Origin: JAAYPI01 sp963668615
GTDB taxonomy: Bacteria > Bacteroidota > Bacteroidia > Bacteroidales > Paludibacteraceae
Length of the DNA stretch: 64,000 nucleotides
Assembly: GCA_963668615.2 (NCBI GenBank)
Contig: CAXXCL010000004.1
Span: forward strand, 62,001 to 126,000
Direction: 5' to 3'
The position numbers and the translations under genes are program-made. Below, piece after piece: positions 52,813-63,100 of this stretch. The first letter of the stretch is position 1, and the number at the start of each line of letters is the position of its first letter. A model generated the notes under the pieces. That model made no database searches. It worked only from the letters and a program-made list of their open reading frames with translations, and was not told where the DNA came from.

Positions 52813-54319
52813 ATGAAAGCTCTTTTAGACACAAATATAATTATCCATCGAGAGGCTGGACTAGTAGTTATTCAGGATATCGGTATTTTGTTTCGTTGGT
52901 TAGACAGAGCTAAATATTCAAAATGTATACATCCAGTAACAATTGCAGAAATACAAAAGAATCCAAACAAAAGTACTGTTGAAGCCTTTATGGCTAAACT
53001 TGATAGCTATGAACAAATTCAAATACCAACACCATTACAAACAGAGGTAAAATCTGTCTCAGATGAACTTGATATAAATGAAAATGACAGGAATGATTCA
53101 ATCTTGCTTAATGAAGTTTATGCTGGAAGAGTTGACATTCTGATTACAGAAGATAAAAAAATACATTTAAAAGCTAGTAGGTTAAATATCTCAGATAAAG
53201 TTTTTAGAATAGATAATTTCTTAGAAAAGATATTCTCAGAACATCCAGACTTAGTCGATTACAAAGTACTTAATGTTCAAAAAAAAACATTTTGGACATA
53301 TTGATCTAGCTGATGACTTTTTCACTAGTTTAAAAGAAGATTATCCTGGATTTGACAAATGGTTCCTTAAGAAATCAGATGAATTAGCCTATGTTACATC
53401 AAACACGACAAATGGGTTAATTCTTTCCTTTCTTTATTTAAAGGTTGAAGATCTAAGTGAAAATTATAACGATATAATCCCTACTTTTGCAAAGAAGAAA
53501 AGATTGAAAGTCGGTACATTTAAAGTTATTAATAATGGCTTTAGATTAGGAGAGCGTTTCATGAAAATCATCTTTGATAATGCTCTTATAAATAAAGTTG
53601 ATGAAATCTATGTTACTATTTTTGATCATAGAGATGAGCAAAAAAGATTAATTGACTTAATGGAGCAATGGGGTTTTGTCTTTTGGGGAATGAAAAATGG
53701 AGAACGAGTTTATGTTCGAAATTTCAAAGCAACATTTGACATTGAGAATCTAAAATCCAATTATCCTTACATTAGTAAAATGAAAGGAATATTTATTGTC
53801 CCAATTTATGACTCATACCATACAGAACTACTTCCCGACTCAATTTTGAATAACGAATCTCCTTTGGAATTTGTGGAAGACTTTCCTCATAGAAATGGAA
53901 TTAGTAAGGTCTATGTTTCTAGAGCAATGAAACCACATCCAGAAAAAGGTGATATCTTAATTTTTTACCGCACGGGAGGTTATTACAAGAGTGTTGTTTC
54001 GACAGTAGGGATAGTCCAAGAAATGATTTACGATATTCAATCAGAGGAAGAATTCATTAAACATTGTAGAAAAGGAAGTGTTTTCCCTGAAAATGAATTA
54101 AAAGAAATGTGGAACTATAACAAGGTTAATAGACCTTTTATTGTCAGATTTATGTACATATATTCATTTCCACATCGCATTAACATGAAACGATTAATTG
54201 AGTTAGGTGTATTAGGCAGCGTTGAAGACGCACCTAGAGGCTTTAAACCTATCAGCATCGACCAATTTAATTTAATATTGAAAGAAACAAAAAGTGATGA
54301 AAGTTTTATTATCGATTAA
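52813..54319 (+). CDS. PIN-GNAT-PUA-like fused protein, split by a frameshift
   Basis: Two frames overlap: 52813-53304 (PIN domain, MKALLDTNIIIHREAG ... VDILITEDKKIHLKASRL) and 53273-54319 (GNAT fold with RLGERFMKIIFDNALINKVDEIYVTIFD, then a PUA/EVE-like region with GDILIFYRTGGYYKSVV). An A9 run (53279-53287) separates them. With eight A the sequence reads DYKVLNVQKKHFGHIDLADDFF, and the two join into one protein of about 500 residues, as I recall for homologues. The frame is open further upstream to 52714, but the ATG at 52813 starts the PIN fold. It is likely an RNA- or tRNA-acting nuclease/acetyltransferase with a linked ASCH protein; a stress or toxin role is inferred. Confidence 0.75.
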
Positions 54320-54665
54320 ACCACAGTTTGCCCTTAAAATTTTTGATGGCACAAAGAAATTTGAGTTTAGGAAGTGTATCTTCAAAAACTCAGATATAAA
54401 AACAGTCGTAGTCTATGCTTCTGCACCGATGCAGAAAGTTATAGGAGAATTCACAATAGATGAGATAATGGAAGAGCAACCTAATGTTTTGTGGGAAATG
54501 ACTCAAAAACATTCTGGCATTACTAAAGAATTCTTTGATGAATATTTTTCTAACAGAGATCGTGCTTTTGCTATCAAGGTAAAAGACATTGTTCAATATA
54601 AAAAACCACTAGACTTAATTGATTTCAATTTAAATTTCGCACCTCAATCATTCGTTTATTTATAA
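54297..54665 (+). CDS. ASCH-domain protein
   Basis: A 122-residue ASCH (PUA-like) RNA-binding-fold protein. LLSIKPQFALKIFDGTKKFEFRKCIFK is the ASCH signature (G-x-K-x-x-E-x-R), and VVVYASAPMQKVIGEFTIDEI follows. The ATG at 54297 lies inside the 3' end of the PIN-GNAT gene (overlap 23 bases, another frame), so the two are coupled. Possible activities in the family include RNA binding and, for some members, amidohydrolase action. It is the partner of the PIN-GNAT protein. Confidence 0.8.
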   Translation: MKVLLSIKPQFALKIFDGTKKFEFRKCIFKNSDIKTVVVYASAPMQKVIGEFTIDEIMEEQPNVLWEMTQKHSGITKEFFDEYFSNRDRAFAIKVKDIVQYKKPLDLIDFNLNFAPQSFVYL

Positions 54666-54692
54666 GGTAAAGTACCATGTTGGGAAACCTTA

Positions 54693-54932
54693 CTATAATT
54701 CACCGCACCCAAACCATTGCATCATATGGGAAAAACGTAAATATATTGAATTAAATGTTGCTAAACACGTGTCAAAACTATAAAAATCACGACTTTGCTC
54801 TCCTACAAATCCTTTCTTACGACAAAAAATAGAATATCTAAATACCACATGAGCAATTTCATTCATGAGTAACTTCCATTGCTTTTCAACTTGCAAAACA
54901 AATATTACCACAACATTTTGATAACTTTGCAA
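54693..54932 (-). pseudogene. Possible remnant of an unidentified gene
   Basis: An open frame of 79 codons with QWKLLMNEIAHVVFRYSIFCRKKGF, vaguely like a metalloprotease helix but with Asn where HExxH has His. No family could be assigned, it lacks a good ribosome site, and it overlaps the promoter of the next plus-strand gene. It may be chance. Confidence 0.2.
54922..54929 (+). promoter_or_regulatory. Candidate -7 element of the DUF6125-like gene
   Basis: TAACTTTG matches the TAnnTTTG consensus 25 bases before the ATG at 54954. A -33 TTG is seen only at a non-standard distance (54891). Confidence 0.35.
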
Positions 54933-54953
54933 ACCAATAAAAACTCTGCAATC

Positions 54954-55469
54954 ATGAATTTAGATAACTTAACAACCGACCAATTAAAAGAACTCATAAA
55001 AATTTATGCCCGTAATATTTATGCATTAGATGGTCTCTGGTTTCAATCTATCGAACAAGAAAACGGAATGGAAATTGCCATGCACCACGACAGGAATGCA
55101 TGGCAACATTTTACAGAAATAGAGGCACAACGTATTAAAAAACTCTTACAATTACCTGATAATGCCGGTTTGGATGGTTTACAAAAAGCATTGGCAATTC
55201 GTTTCTCGGCACTAGCCAATCCTAAAGTAGAATTGATTCGAGAAACAGATTCATTAACCTATCGCGTAGTAGAATGCCGCGTACAATCGGCTCGTAAAAG
55301 AAAAAACATGCCCTATCATCCCTGCAAATCCGTTGGGATTATAGAACATGCCAATTTCGCAAAAATAATAGATGACGGCATCGAATGCATTCCTGTCAGT
55401 TGTTTTCCGGATATTTCAGACAACAGTTGCTCCTGCTCTTGGAAGTTTGTCTTAGAAGAAAAAATATAA
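54954..55469 (+). CDS. DUF6125-like protein, possible metal- or hydrolase-related
   Basis: 171 residues from the ATG 54954; the frame is open to 54879 but overlaps the promoter. The sequence starts LDNLTTDQLKELIKIYARNIYALDGLWFQSIEQENGMEIAMHHDRNAWQHFTEIEAQRIKK, which resembles the DUF6125/ATC-hydrolase-like group of anaerobes. Cysteines cluster at the C-terminus (CHP-type YHPCKSVG, IECIPVSCFPDISDNSCSCSWKFVL) and may bind a metal. It is a single-gene unit. The function is unknown. Confidence 0.65.
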   Translation: MNLDNLTTDQLKELIKIYARNIYALDGLWFQSIEQENGMEIAMHHDRNAWQHFTEIEAQRIKKLLQLPDNAGLDGLQKALAIRFSALANPKVELIRETDSLTYRVVECRVQSARKRKNMPYHPCKSVGIIEHANFAKIIDDGIECIPVSCFPDISDNSCSCSWKFVLEEKI

Positions 55470-55526
55470 CAAGCGATATTCCTCGTTTTTTATTCTTTTG
55501 AACACTTTGTTCTGAAAAAAAATCTC

Positions 55527-56426
55527 TTATTGCCGTTTATTATCTTCTTTCTTTCTACTATCGTCATTTGCCTTTTTCATTTGTTTTTCAACCTTAACAG
55601 GACGACCTATTGTTCGTCCATAATAGTTGGTACTGTGCATCTCTCTTTTCGCATTATTTGAATGATTATCTGACGAGTTATTATTAAGAGGAGCATTATT
55701 GTCACGTGATTGTTTATTTGGAACAGATTGGCGGTATTCGTTGTCCTTATTTGTTTGATTATTAAGATTATTATACTTGGGTGTTCTGTTTACCTCCACT
55801 TGTTCTCTGCCTTTTTGTTGGTTTTGATTTTTTTCACTCATGTCAGAAAAACTTCTGACATTATCCGTCTTGCTCCAGTTAGTTTGTTGCTTCCTATCTT
55901 GTTTTGTATATACAAAATTACGAGGAGCCTTCAACTCTTTATTATCCCAAGGACGAGCCTTTTCTCTCTCTTTTTCCGCCCAATACATCGCACTTTTTGT
56001 GTTCTCATTAAATCCTCTGACGTAAGGAATATTATTGTGATCATAATAATCAGTGTAATAATATCTTGGATAATGTGAAACATAGTAATGGTGATGCATC
56101 CAAGGTTGATATACATTTACGTCCAAAGCAATGGTAAAACAATTATTCAAATCAAAATTGCCGTACACTCCGGCAGGAAACTCAGGAGAGAATATCCATT
56201 GTCCCTCATGCAAATATATAAAATCACGATTTGAAAGGTCATAATACGTTTCTATATCAGGCAAGTAATAATAACGTATTCCACTATAATAAGGGGGAGC
56301 CCACACAGGATTTTCATAAGTTTGTGGAACTGCTGACGTACCATAAGTATACACATCACATCCTGAAAATAAGGTCATGCTAAATAATATAAAAACGGCT
56401 ATAACTAATTTTCTGAAACTTTTCAT
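55527..56426 (-). CDS. Tyr- and Asn/Gln-rich lipoprotein
   Basis: A 299-residue predicted lipoprotein: signal MKSFRKLVIAVFILFSMTLFSGC with the lipid Cys at 23. Residues 25-150 are Tyr/His/Pro-rich (WAPPYYSGIRYYYLPDIETYYDLSNRDFIYLHEGQWIFS), a pattern seen in Bacteroidota lipoproteins of unknown role. Residues 165-299 are low-complexity, Asn/Gln/Lys-rich and probably disordered. No enzyme motif is present. It is likely anchored in the outer membrane with a flexible tail. Confidence 0.7.
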   Translation of the reverse strand: MKSFRKLVIAVFILFSMTLFSGCDVYTYGTSAVPQTYENPVWAPPYYSGIRYYYLPDIETYYDLSNRDFIYLHEGQWIFSPEFPAGVYGNFDLNNCFTIALDVNVYQPWMHHHYYVSHYPRYYYTDYYDHNNIPYVRGFNENTKSAMYWAEKEREKARPWDNKELKAPRNFVYTKQDRKQQTNWSKTDNVRSFSDMSEKNQNQQKGREQVEVNRTPKYNNLNNQTNKDNEYRQSVPNKQSRDNNAPLNNNSSDNHSNNAKREMHSTNYYGRTIGRPVKVEKQMKKANDDSRKKEDNKRQ

Positions 56427-56611
56427 GGCTTATATGTTTTTTGAAACGTTACACAAATGAAACTATGGGAGCAAATATCGGCTTTTAAACCAAATTTATT
56501 ACATAAACAAGTTTAATAAATCTAAATTTTTTGCACCAACTAAATAAAAAAGCTAACAGGCACATTATCAATGACATATTAGCCTCCAACGTATACGTTC
56601 ATATCGTAAAA

Positions 56612-58000
56612 TCATTTCCCGATGCAAAAGCGACTGAAGATATTACCAAGTACTTCATCTGTAGTAATTTGCCCTGTAATCTCTCCCAAAAAATGCAGGC
56701 ATTCTCGTACATCCTGACTTAAGAAATCGCCGGAAATATGTTCTTGTAAACCTTCTTGTACTCGGCGAATAGAAACTAATGCCTGACTCAAAGCTTCATA
56801 ATGACGCAGGTTGGTTACAATAACATCATTCTCACCAATCTGAGGTATTTGTGTGGCTTTGAGCAATTTATCAACCAATTCCTGCATATTTTGTTTTTCT
56901 TTAGCAGAAATAAACACTCTATCGGCATCAATATTGTTAAATAATTGTTCCAGAATAGAACATTCTTCTTGATCTATTTTGTCCAATTTATTGAACACTA
57001 GAATCATTTTTTTACCTTCGCTGCGTGGCACAATCCGATCTGCCATCCAATCTATATGTTCACTAACCTGTGTAGCATCAATCAACCAAAGTACAATTGA
57101 GGCTTGTTCTATTTGCTGAAGACTACGCTTTATGCCCATATTTTCAATAACATCTTCCGTTTCACGAATACCTGCGGTATCAATAAATCGGAACGTAACA
57201 CCTCCTATATTGACAACATCTTCAATAACATCTCTTGTCGTACCGTGAATATCGGAAACGATAGCTTTTTCTTCGTTCAAAAACAAGTTTAGCAACGTCG
57301 ATTTACCGGAATTTGTTTCTCCGACAATGGCTACCGGAATACCGTTTTTAATGACGTTTCCCACACGGAAAGAATCCGTTAAACGGGCTAATTTTATTTC
57401 AATAGATGATGCTAACTCTTCTAATTTCTTTCGATCTGCAAATTCTACATCTTCTTCGCTAAAATCAAGTTCCAGCTCAATTAATGAAGTAAAATCCAAC
57501 AATTGGGCACGCAAAGACATCAGTTCTTGAGAAAATCCTCCACGCATTTGATTCATCGCCACACGATGAGAAGAAGCCGAATGTGAGGCTATCAAATCGG
57601 CAATAGCTTCCGCCTGACTTAAATCCATTTTACCGTTCAGAAAGGCTCGCTGCGTAAATTCTCCGGGTTGAGCCAACTGACAACCGTTTTTCAGCAATAA
57701 TTGGATGATTTGCTGTTGTATGTACGCCGAACCATGGCAGGCTATTTCAACCAAATCCGCTCCTGTAAAAGAATGTGGAGCTTTAAAAACAGAAAGTAAT
57801 ACTTCATCAACAACCTGCTTTTCATCTTTAATTCTTCCAAAATGGATGGAATTAGCGGACATTTCTTTAACTGAAAAATCTTTGTTCACCGAATCAAAAA
57901 TTTTGTCACAAATAGACAGAGCATCTTTTCCGGAAACTCTTATCACGGCAATGGCTGACTGACCTGCTGCCGTTGAAATGGCACAAATGTTTGAACTCAT
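56612..58000 (-). CDS. mnmE: tRNA modification GTPase MnmE
   Basis: A 462-residue GTPase that, with MnmG, makes the cmnm5 modification of wobble U34 in tRNA. The N-terminal folate-binding domain starts SSNICAISTAAGQSAIAVIRVSG. The inserted G domain has GETNSGKSTLLN (P-loop), DIHGTTRDV, DTAGIRETED and NKLD. The C-terminus ends in the conserved FCIGK, which carries the catalytic Cys. Full length and intact. Confidence 0.96.
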   Translation of the reverse strand: MSSNICAISTAAGQSAIAVIRVSGKDALSICDKIFDSVNKDFSVKEMSANSIHFGRIKDEKQVVDEVLLSVFKAPHSFTGADLVEIACHGSAYIQQQIIQLLLKNGCQLAQPGEFTQRAFLNGKMDLSQAEAIADLIASHSASSHRVAMNQMRGGFSQELMSLRAQLLDFTSLIELELDFSEEDVEFADRKKLEELASSIEIKLARLTDSFRVGNVIKNGIPVAIVGETNSGKSTLLNLFLNEEKAIVSDIHGTTRDVIEDVVNIGGVTFRFIDTAGIRETEDVIENMGIKRSLQQIEQASIVLWLIDATQVSEHIDWMADRIVPRSEGKKMILVFNKLDKIDQEECSILEQLFNNIDADRVFISAKEKQNMQELVDKLLKATQIPQIGENDVIVTNLRHYEALSQALVSIRRVQEGLQEHISGDFLSQDVRECLHFLGEITGQITTDEVLGNIFSRFCIGK

Positions 58001-58130
58001 TTTTTACTGATTAAAAGCTGTATTGGGCAAAAGTAATGAAAATAATGAAATAGCGTAAGAATAGAATGAGAATTTGCCCAATTGATGGGAAACAAAGCAT
58101 GAACTTGAAAGTTTTTTGTTTTTTATGTTA

Positions 58131-58156
58131 CAAAAAAAGGAATCCCGAAAGACTCC
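58131..58156 (-). terminator. Terminator after the 44-residue lipoprotein gene
   Basis: On the minus strand GGAGTC (58156-58151) and GATTCC (58144-58139) form a 6-bp stem with one G-U and a 6-base loop, followed by a run of seven T. It lies about 30 bases after the small gene's stop. Confidence 0.7.
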
Positions 58157-58187
58157 TTCTATTATTCACACCGCAAAAATCACCTTA

Positions 58188-58322
58188 TTACGAACGAACG
58201 GCATCATTTGCGGGCTGTTCTGTATTTGTTTGTCCTAATCCACAATTGCAACGACTAGTCTGGCAACTTTGCAAGCACAAAACGGACATCACAAAAACGG
58301 CTACTACTACTATTTTCTTCAT
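58188..58322 (-). CDS. 44-residue small lipoprotein
   Basis: ATG at 58322, TAA at 58190-58188. The sequence is MKKIVVVVAVFVMSVLCLQS-C..., with a clear lipobox (LQSC, Cys at 20), leaving a 25-residue mature peptide with a second pair of cysteines (SRCNCGLGQ). It follows ispF on the same strand and is closed by a T-tailed hairpin. Signal peptide, lipobox and terminator support a real gene. The function is unknown; small lipoproteins often act as stress or envelope regulators. Confidence 0.7.
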   Translation of the reverse strand: MKKIVVVAVFVMSVLCLQSCQTSRCNCGLGQTNTEQPANDAVRS

Positions 58323-58360
58323 CACTTTAAAATTTTATGTTTGTTTCTAAATATTTTGTA

Positions 58361-58840
58361 TCAATCTTTTTGTATCAAAACAGTAGCATACGCTGCCATG
58401 CCTTCTTTTCTTCCTATAAATCCCATTTTTTCCGATGTTGTCGCTTTAATAGAAATATCTTCCACCGATATGGAAAGAACTTCAGCCATTTTCTGTTTCA
58501 TTTCCTCAATATAAGGATTCAGTTTAGGTTCTTCGGCACAAATAAGAGCATCAATATTGGAAACTTCAAAGCCTTTTTCCCTTACCATTTTTATTGACTC
58601 TTTCAGCAATACTTTGCTGTCAATATTTTTGAATTGAGAAGAAGTATCCGGAAAATGAAAACCTATATTGCGTAAATTTGCAGCACCCAGCAACGCATCA
58701 CAAATAGCATGAATAAGAACATCTGCATCGGAATGTCCCTGTAAACCTTTTTCATGATTGATTTTTATACCACCCAGCCATAACTGACGGTCTTCCGCCA
58801 ATTGGTGCACATCATATCCAAATCCGACACGTATTTTCAT
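58361..58840 (-). CDS. ispF: 2-C-methyl-D-erythritol 2,4-cyclodiphosphate synthase
   Basis: A 159-residue MEP-pathway enzyme that cyclises CDP-methylerythritol phosphate with loss of CMP. Zinc ligands D10 and H12 (GFGYDVHQL) and the His of LQGHSDADVLIHAICDALLGA are visible. The later FPDTSSQFKNIDS and KATTSEKMGFIGRKEGMAAYA motifs are also conserved. Length is normal. It lies 17 bases after porV in what is probably one transcription unit, an order also known in Porphyromonas. Confidence 0.95.
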   Translation of the reverse strand: MKIRVGFGYDVHQLAEDRQLWLGGIKINHEKGLQGHSDADVLIHAICDALLGAANLRNIGFHFPDTSSQFKNIDSKVLLKESIKMVREKGFEVSNIDALICAEEPKLNPYIEEMKQKMAEVLSISVEDISIKATTSEKMGFIGRKEGMAAYATVLIQKD

Positions 58841-58857
58841 TCGTTGAAATAGAGTTC

Positions 58858-60057
58858 TTACTCCCCTATCATTTGTTTAATTCCGTCTAAAGTGAACGCA
58901 AGGCTAAAACGTAAAGTTTGGTCAAGAGGATTAGTTTGAGCCACAGATATTACATAAGCAACATCAAGCGAAAGAACGTTTAATTTAAACCCTGCACCAA
59001 GAGTGAAATATTTTCTGTTTCCTTTATTTTCACTTTCATGAAAATATCCGCCACGTGCGAAAAATTGGTTGTTATAAGCATATTCCAAACCCAACGACCA
59101 CATAATTTCTTGTAATTCTTCGGAAAAACCACCGGGAGCATCAGAAAAAGAAGTGAAAATTCCTGAAATAGGATCGCCATTATTGTACTTAACTAAGCGA
59201 GCATCGTAATCAGTATCAGACTCTCCGTCCTTTTGAACCGGACGAGAAGGAACTAATAATTTGTTCAAGTCCAAGTTAATGGACATTTTATTATATGGGT
59301 CAAATGGATAATTGAACGAACCTCCTAAACGCAGATTAGTAGGCAAGAAAGCCGTATTTTCGTCATCTCCATAAGATATTTTAGAACCAATATTCGATAT
59401 ATTTAAGCCGGCAGCGGCAAAACCCTCACCCGAAGATAATGTAACAGGTGCACCGTAATAGGCAGAAATATCTGCGGCAACAGCCTTGCCGGGGCTAAGC
59501 GTTTCAGCGTCTTCGGTAGCAGCTCCACCCAATAAATCAGAGTAAATAAATCGCAAAGAAACCCCCATAGAAAAGTTTTCTGCCAAAATACGGGAATAGG
59601 TTGCATCAACAGCAACGTCATAAGGCTTAGCGGTCATTGCCGGTGAAGTTTCATCTTTTCTTATAATTACCTCTCCCAAAGAGAAATAACGCATTGACAT
59701 GGCAACCGTCTGAACATCAGCTATTTTATAAAAACCTGAGAGATAAGCCAAATCAATGTCTTTTACTAATTTTCTTAACCAAGGAGTATAAGAAAGACAT
59801 GCCCCTCCCGAACCACTAATAAAAGCATATTTTGCAGGATTCCAATATGAAGAAGTAGCATCAGGCGTAGTAGCAGCGCCCACATCCCCCATACCACCAC
59901 CACGGGCATCCGGAGCTATAGACAAAAAAGGAACACCAGAAGTTATCGGATTAAAAGCATTTGCTTCGCCATCTATAGTAGTCTCTGCCAAGGCGTTAAG
60001 AAAACCGGCAAAAAGCAATATAACTACAAGAATGGAAGGGAACAATTTTTTCATCAT
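58858..60057 (-). CDS. porV: Type IX secretion outer-membrane protein PorV
   Basis: About 399 residues from the ATG at 60057 (MMKKLFPSILVVILLFAGFLNALA); the frame is open further upstream but overlaps porU. It has a FadL-like barrel with ITSGVPFLSIAPDARGGGMGDVGAATTPDATSSYWNPAKYAF, the PorV signature. PorV shuttles T9SS cargo from the translocon to the sortase PorU. It lies directly after porU, as in Porphyromonas gingivalis. Confidence 0.93.
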   Translation of the reverse strand: MMKKLFPSILVVILLFAGFLNALAETTIDGEANAFNPITSGVPFLSIAPDARGGGMGDVGAATTPDATSSYWNPAKYAFISGSGGACLSYTPWLRKLVKDIDLAYLSGFYKIADVQTVAMSMRYFSLGEVIIRKDETSPAMTAKPYDVAVDATYSRILAENFSMGVSLRFIYSDLLGGAATEDAETLSPGKAVAADISAYYGAPVTLSSGEGFAAAGLNISNIGSKISYGDDENTAFLPTNLRLGGSFNYPFDPYNKMSINLDLNKLLVPSRPVQKDGESDTDYDARLVKYNNGDPISGIFTSFSDAPGGFSEELQEIMWSLGLEYAYNNQFFARGGYFHESENKGNRKYFTLGAGFKLNVLSLDVAYVISVAQTNPLDQTLRFSLAFTLDGIKQMIGE

Positions 60058-60112
60058 ATGTATTTTCCTAATTACGAATAAAGACTGCAAATATAACGCT
60101 ATTTTTAATATT

Positions 60113-63100
60113 TTATTGTCCAATAATTATAATCTTTTGGACTTCTGTGGTATAAGCCCCTTCAGGCGTTTCCAATTTAACACTCATTAGGTAAACTCCG
60201 GGATGCACCTTATTTCCGGAGCTATCTGTCAAGTTCCATGTTACTCGGGCAACGCCATCACTTGTAAGTATTGTTTGTTTCGATTCCCAAAACATTCTTC
60301 CCGAAAGATCAAACAACATAAAAGTAGCACTCATCAATGCATCGGGTCTGCTATATTCAAAGTACAAGGTCGTTTCTGTAGAAGCAGGGTTAGGATATGC
60401 ATAAAAAGAATAAATAGTTGGTCTAATGCTATCATTAACATTAAAGTAAAGCGTTTTTGTTGTAGATATATTTTGTAGATTCCAAACTTTAAATTGCAAT
60501 TCGTAAGAACCGGCAGCCAATTTTGGCAATTGATATTTGATTGTACCGCTCTTGTAATCATCAAGTGTAGCTTCATAATAATCGTTCAGCACATACGTAT
60601 ATTCTGACTCGTCATTCAGTTTCAATTGTATATCATGACCAATTCCGGCACCCACCGTGTTAATGCCATATTTATCAGTCATATAGGCATAAAAAACAGG
60701 AGTGGAATTAACCGTTTGCCCTGATTCAAAGTGAGGAGTATTGAGGTACATAATCACTTGAGGTCCATCGGCATTAGTATCTATATTCTCATCGTTGGAG
60801 CCTCCGACAAGAAAGTTTTCAGAATATCCGTGAGCTTCTATATTATTTACAGAATCCGCAGCGTAATACAATATACGACCTGTTCCGTATCGATAACTAA
60901 TATCTTTGGGTACCATGAATGTAATGGCAAACGCTCCATTTACAACTTGTGTTTTACCAGAAAAAATGACATTAGGTCTGTCTTTGTAAACAAATGCGGT
61001 ATCTGTCTTATTCGCCAATGTCTTCAGTGTTTCTTCTTTGTCGTACACTACCACGTTTATCTGTCCGTTAAAATCTGATAGGACACCGGTTTGGGCATCG
61101 TTTTCAACATAGCCCTTTATCGTAACTAAACTGAGAGAACTAATGGTAGCTGTATCAGGCAAGAGAGATTCATTAATTTCAGTTGTTACAACATTATTTT
61201 TGGGATAAGAAAGTTTCATGGCAGGATCTCCCAGTAGTACAAAATTTAATTTATTGTCATCATTTCCAAGAGCCACTTTCGATTTACGTAATATTTCTCC
61301 TATTGACGAAGGATTTTCAACATCTTCCGGAATAATATTTTTATAAATTTGTTTACTTAAACTGTAATTCTTGTCTTCAAATACAAGCCTCGTAGTAGTA
61401 ATAAGTCCGATTCCTCCGCCGTAAGGATTCAGTAATACTTTCATGCCTAAAGAAGATTTGTTATCATCATATCGACTAAGATCGCAAGTGGCTGTAATCC
61501 ATAAAGGGAGATTTTTATTGGTCATACTGACTACATCACTTGCCACAATGGTTTGTTCTTCCGTCATGGAATTAGTACTTCCATGTCCAATGTAATTAAA
61601 CACCAACAATCCCGATTTTAATAAATTTAGGATTCGTTCACGTGCGGCAGGATAAGAAATTCCACTGGCATTTTGGACTGCCTGATAAGAATCTAAATAA
61701 ACCTTGATTGGTTGATATTGGAGAGATTTTTCCTGTAAAGAGGTAGCTAAAGCATCCGATTGAGCCATAAATTGATTTCCATCCTCATCATCGGATAGGA
61801 AAGCAAATAAATTTTTCCAAGACCCCTTATTGGTATTATTAGCATAGGTAATAATTTTATCTACGACTTGTTTTCCTTCCGTAACTGTAGAAACAGGTAA
61901 TCTACCGACGGCAATATCCATGGCATCAGAAGAGAGGTCGGAACCTTCTTCATCATCCAAAAAGGCATAATAATCATCTGTGGTATACGATACGCTAGAG
62001 CAAAAAGAATTAACCGATTGATAACTCAACAATGGTTTAGACACCTTTGTTATTCCTCTATTGTCATAGTACGAAACACCAAAAAACAATAACGATTTGG
62101 GCATATTATCAGTATTTTCCGCGGCTCTGTCGTATAACATTTTCATTAACCACCTATAAGCTGTTGCGTCAGGTGTTCCGGATGAAAATTCATTATAAAT
62201 CTGTTCCGGATTAACAATCAACACGCTCATAGCATCATGCGTTCTATGGTATTCTGCCAACCGATTAGCATCTGAATAATATTCAGAAGATGCAATAATA
62301 ACCATATCTGCTTGACTTATACCATGTAAATTTTGATTAGCTACTTGTCCTACAATTTCAGGTTTTGGGTATGATGCATTCGTATTTATCGCCAAAAATT
62401 GTCTGACAATATTTTCAGAATCTATGGGAGCAACAAAAGCCATTGTTCCTTCGTTATATGTTGTCGGAATTTCAGAAATATTTAACGGGTCCGTTATTTC
62501 CCAAATTTTTGTGTTTGAATTCGTATTTTCCACGTTATACCGGATAGCCTTATAACGATTTGCGACGTCTGCATTTCGGAAATATAAAAAATCAGCATAC
62601 ATTTTTAACTGCTGATAGGCATTGACACGGATATAATCGAGATAACCATAAGCACTCGTCGCAGATTTTTCGTAGGTCAAACTAACCGATACTCCATCAG
62701 TAATAGTAGGGTACAAGGACGTATTATACAAAGTTTTATTTGCGACATAGTAATAGTTAGGAATTCCAGATACTACAATTTTAGAAGATTGTACTACATT
62801 ATTAACTGCAACTGAATACGTACTAGTCGAAGAAGAATTTGCAAGAGCAGCAATATCTACTCGCATTTTTTTTGAAGTTACAATGTTGGGGAAGGAAAAC
62901 GAAAATGTATAAGACAAGTTACTCCCCTCAAATTTCTGACCATACCACTCTCTACCTGACTCCAATAAATTAACGCTTTCTTGTTCTTGAAGAGCGTAGT
63001 TGAGAAAATCAGTTACAGTATCAGCAGGAGTTGTAGTTTCAGCTGCTCGTTGTACAATTTTTTTACCTGTTCCGGCATCAGATGTAACAAAATAATACCC

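Noticed and set aside
58066..58350. 94-codon plus-strand frame
   Set aside because: It is antisense to the small lipoprotein gene and its terminator; no protein features.
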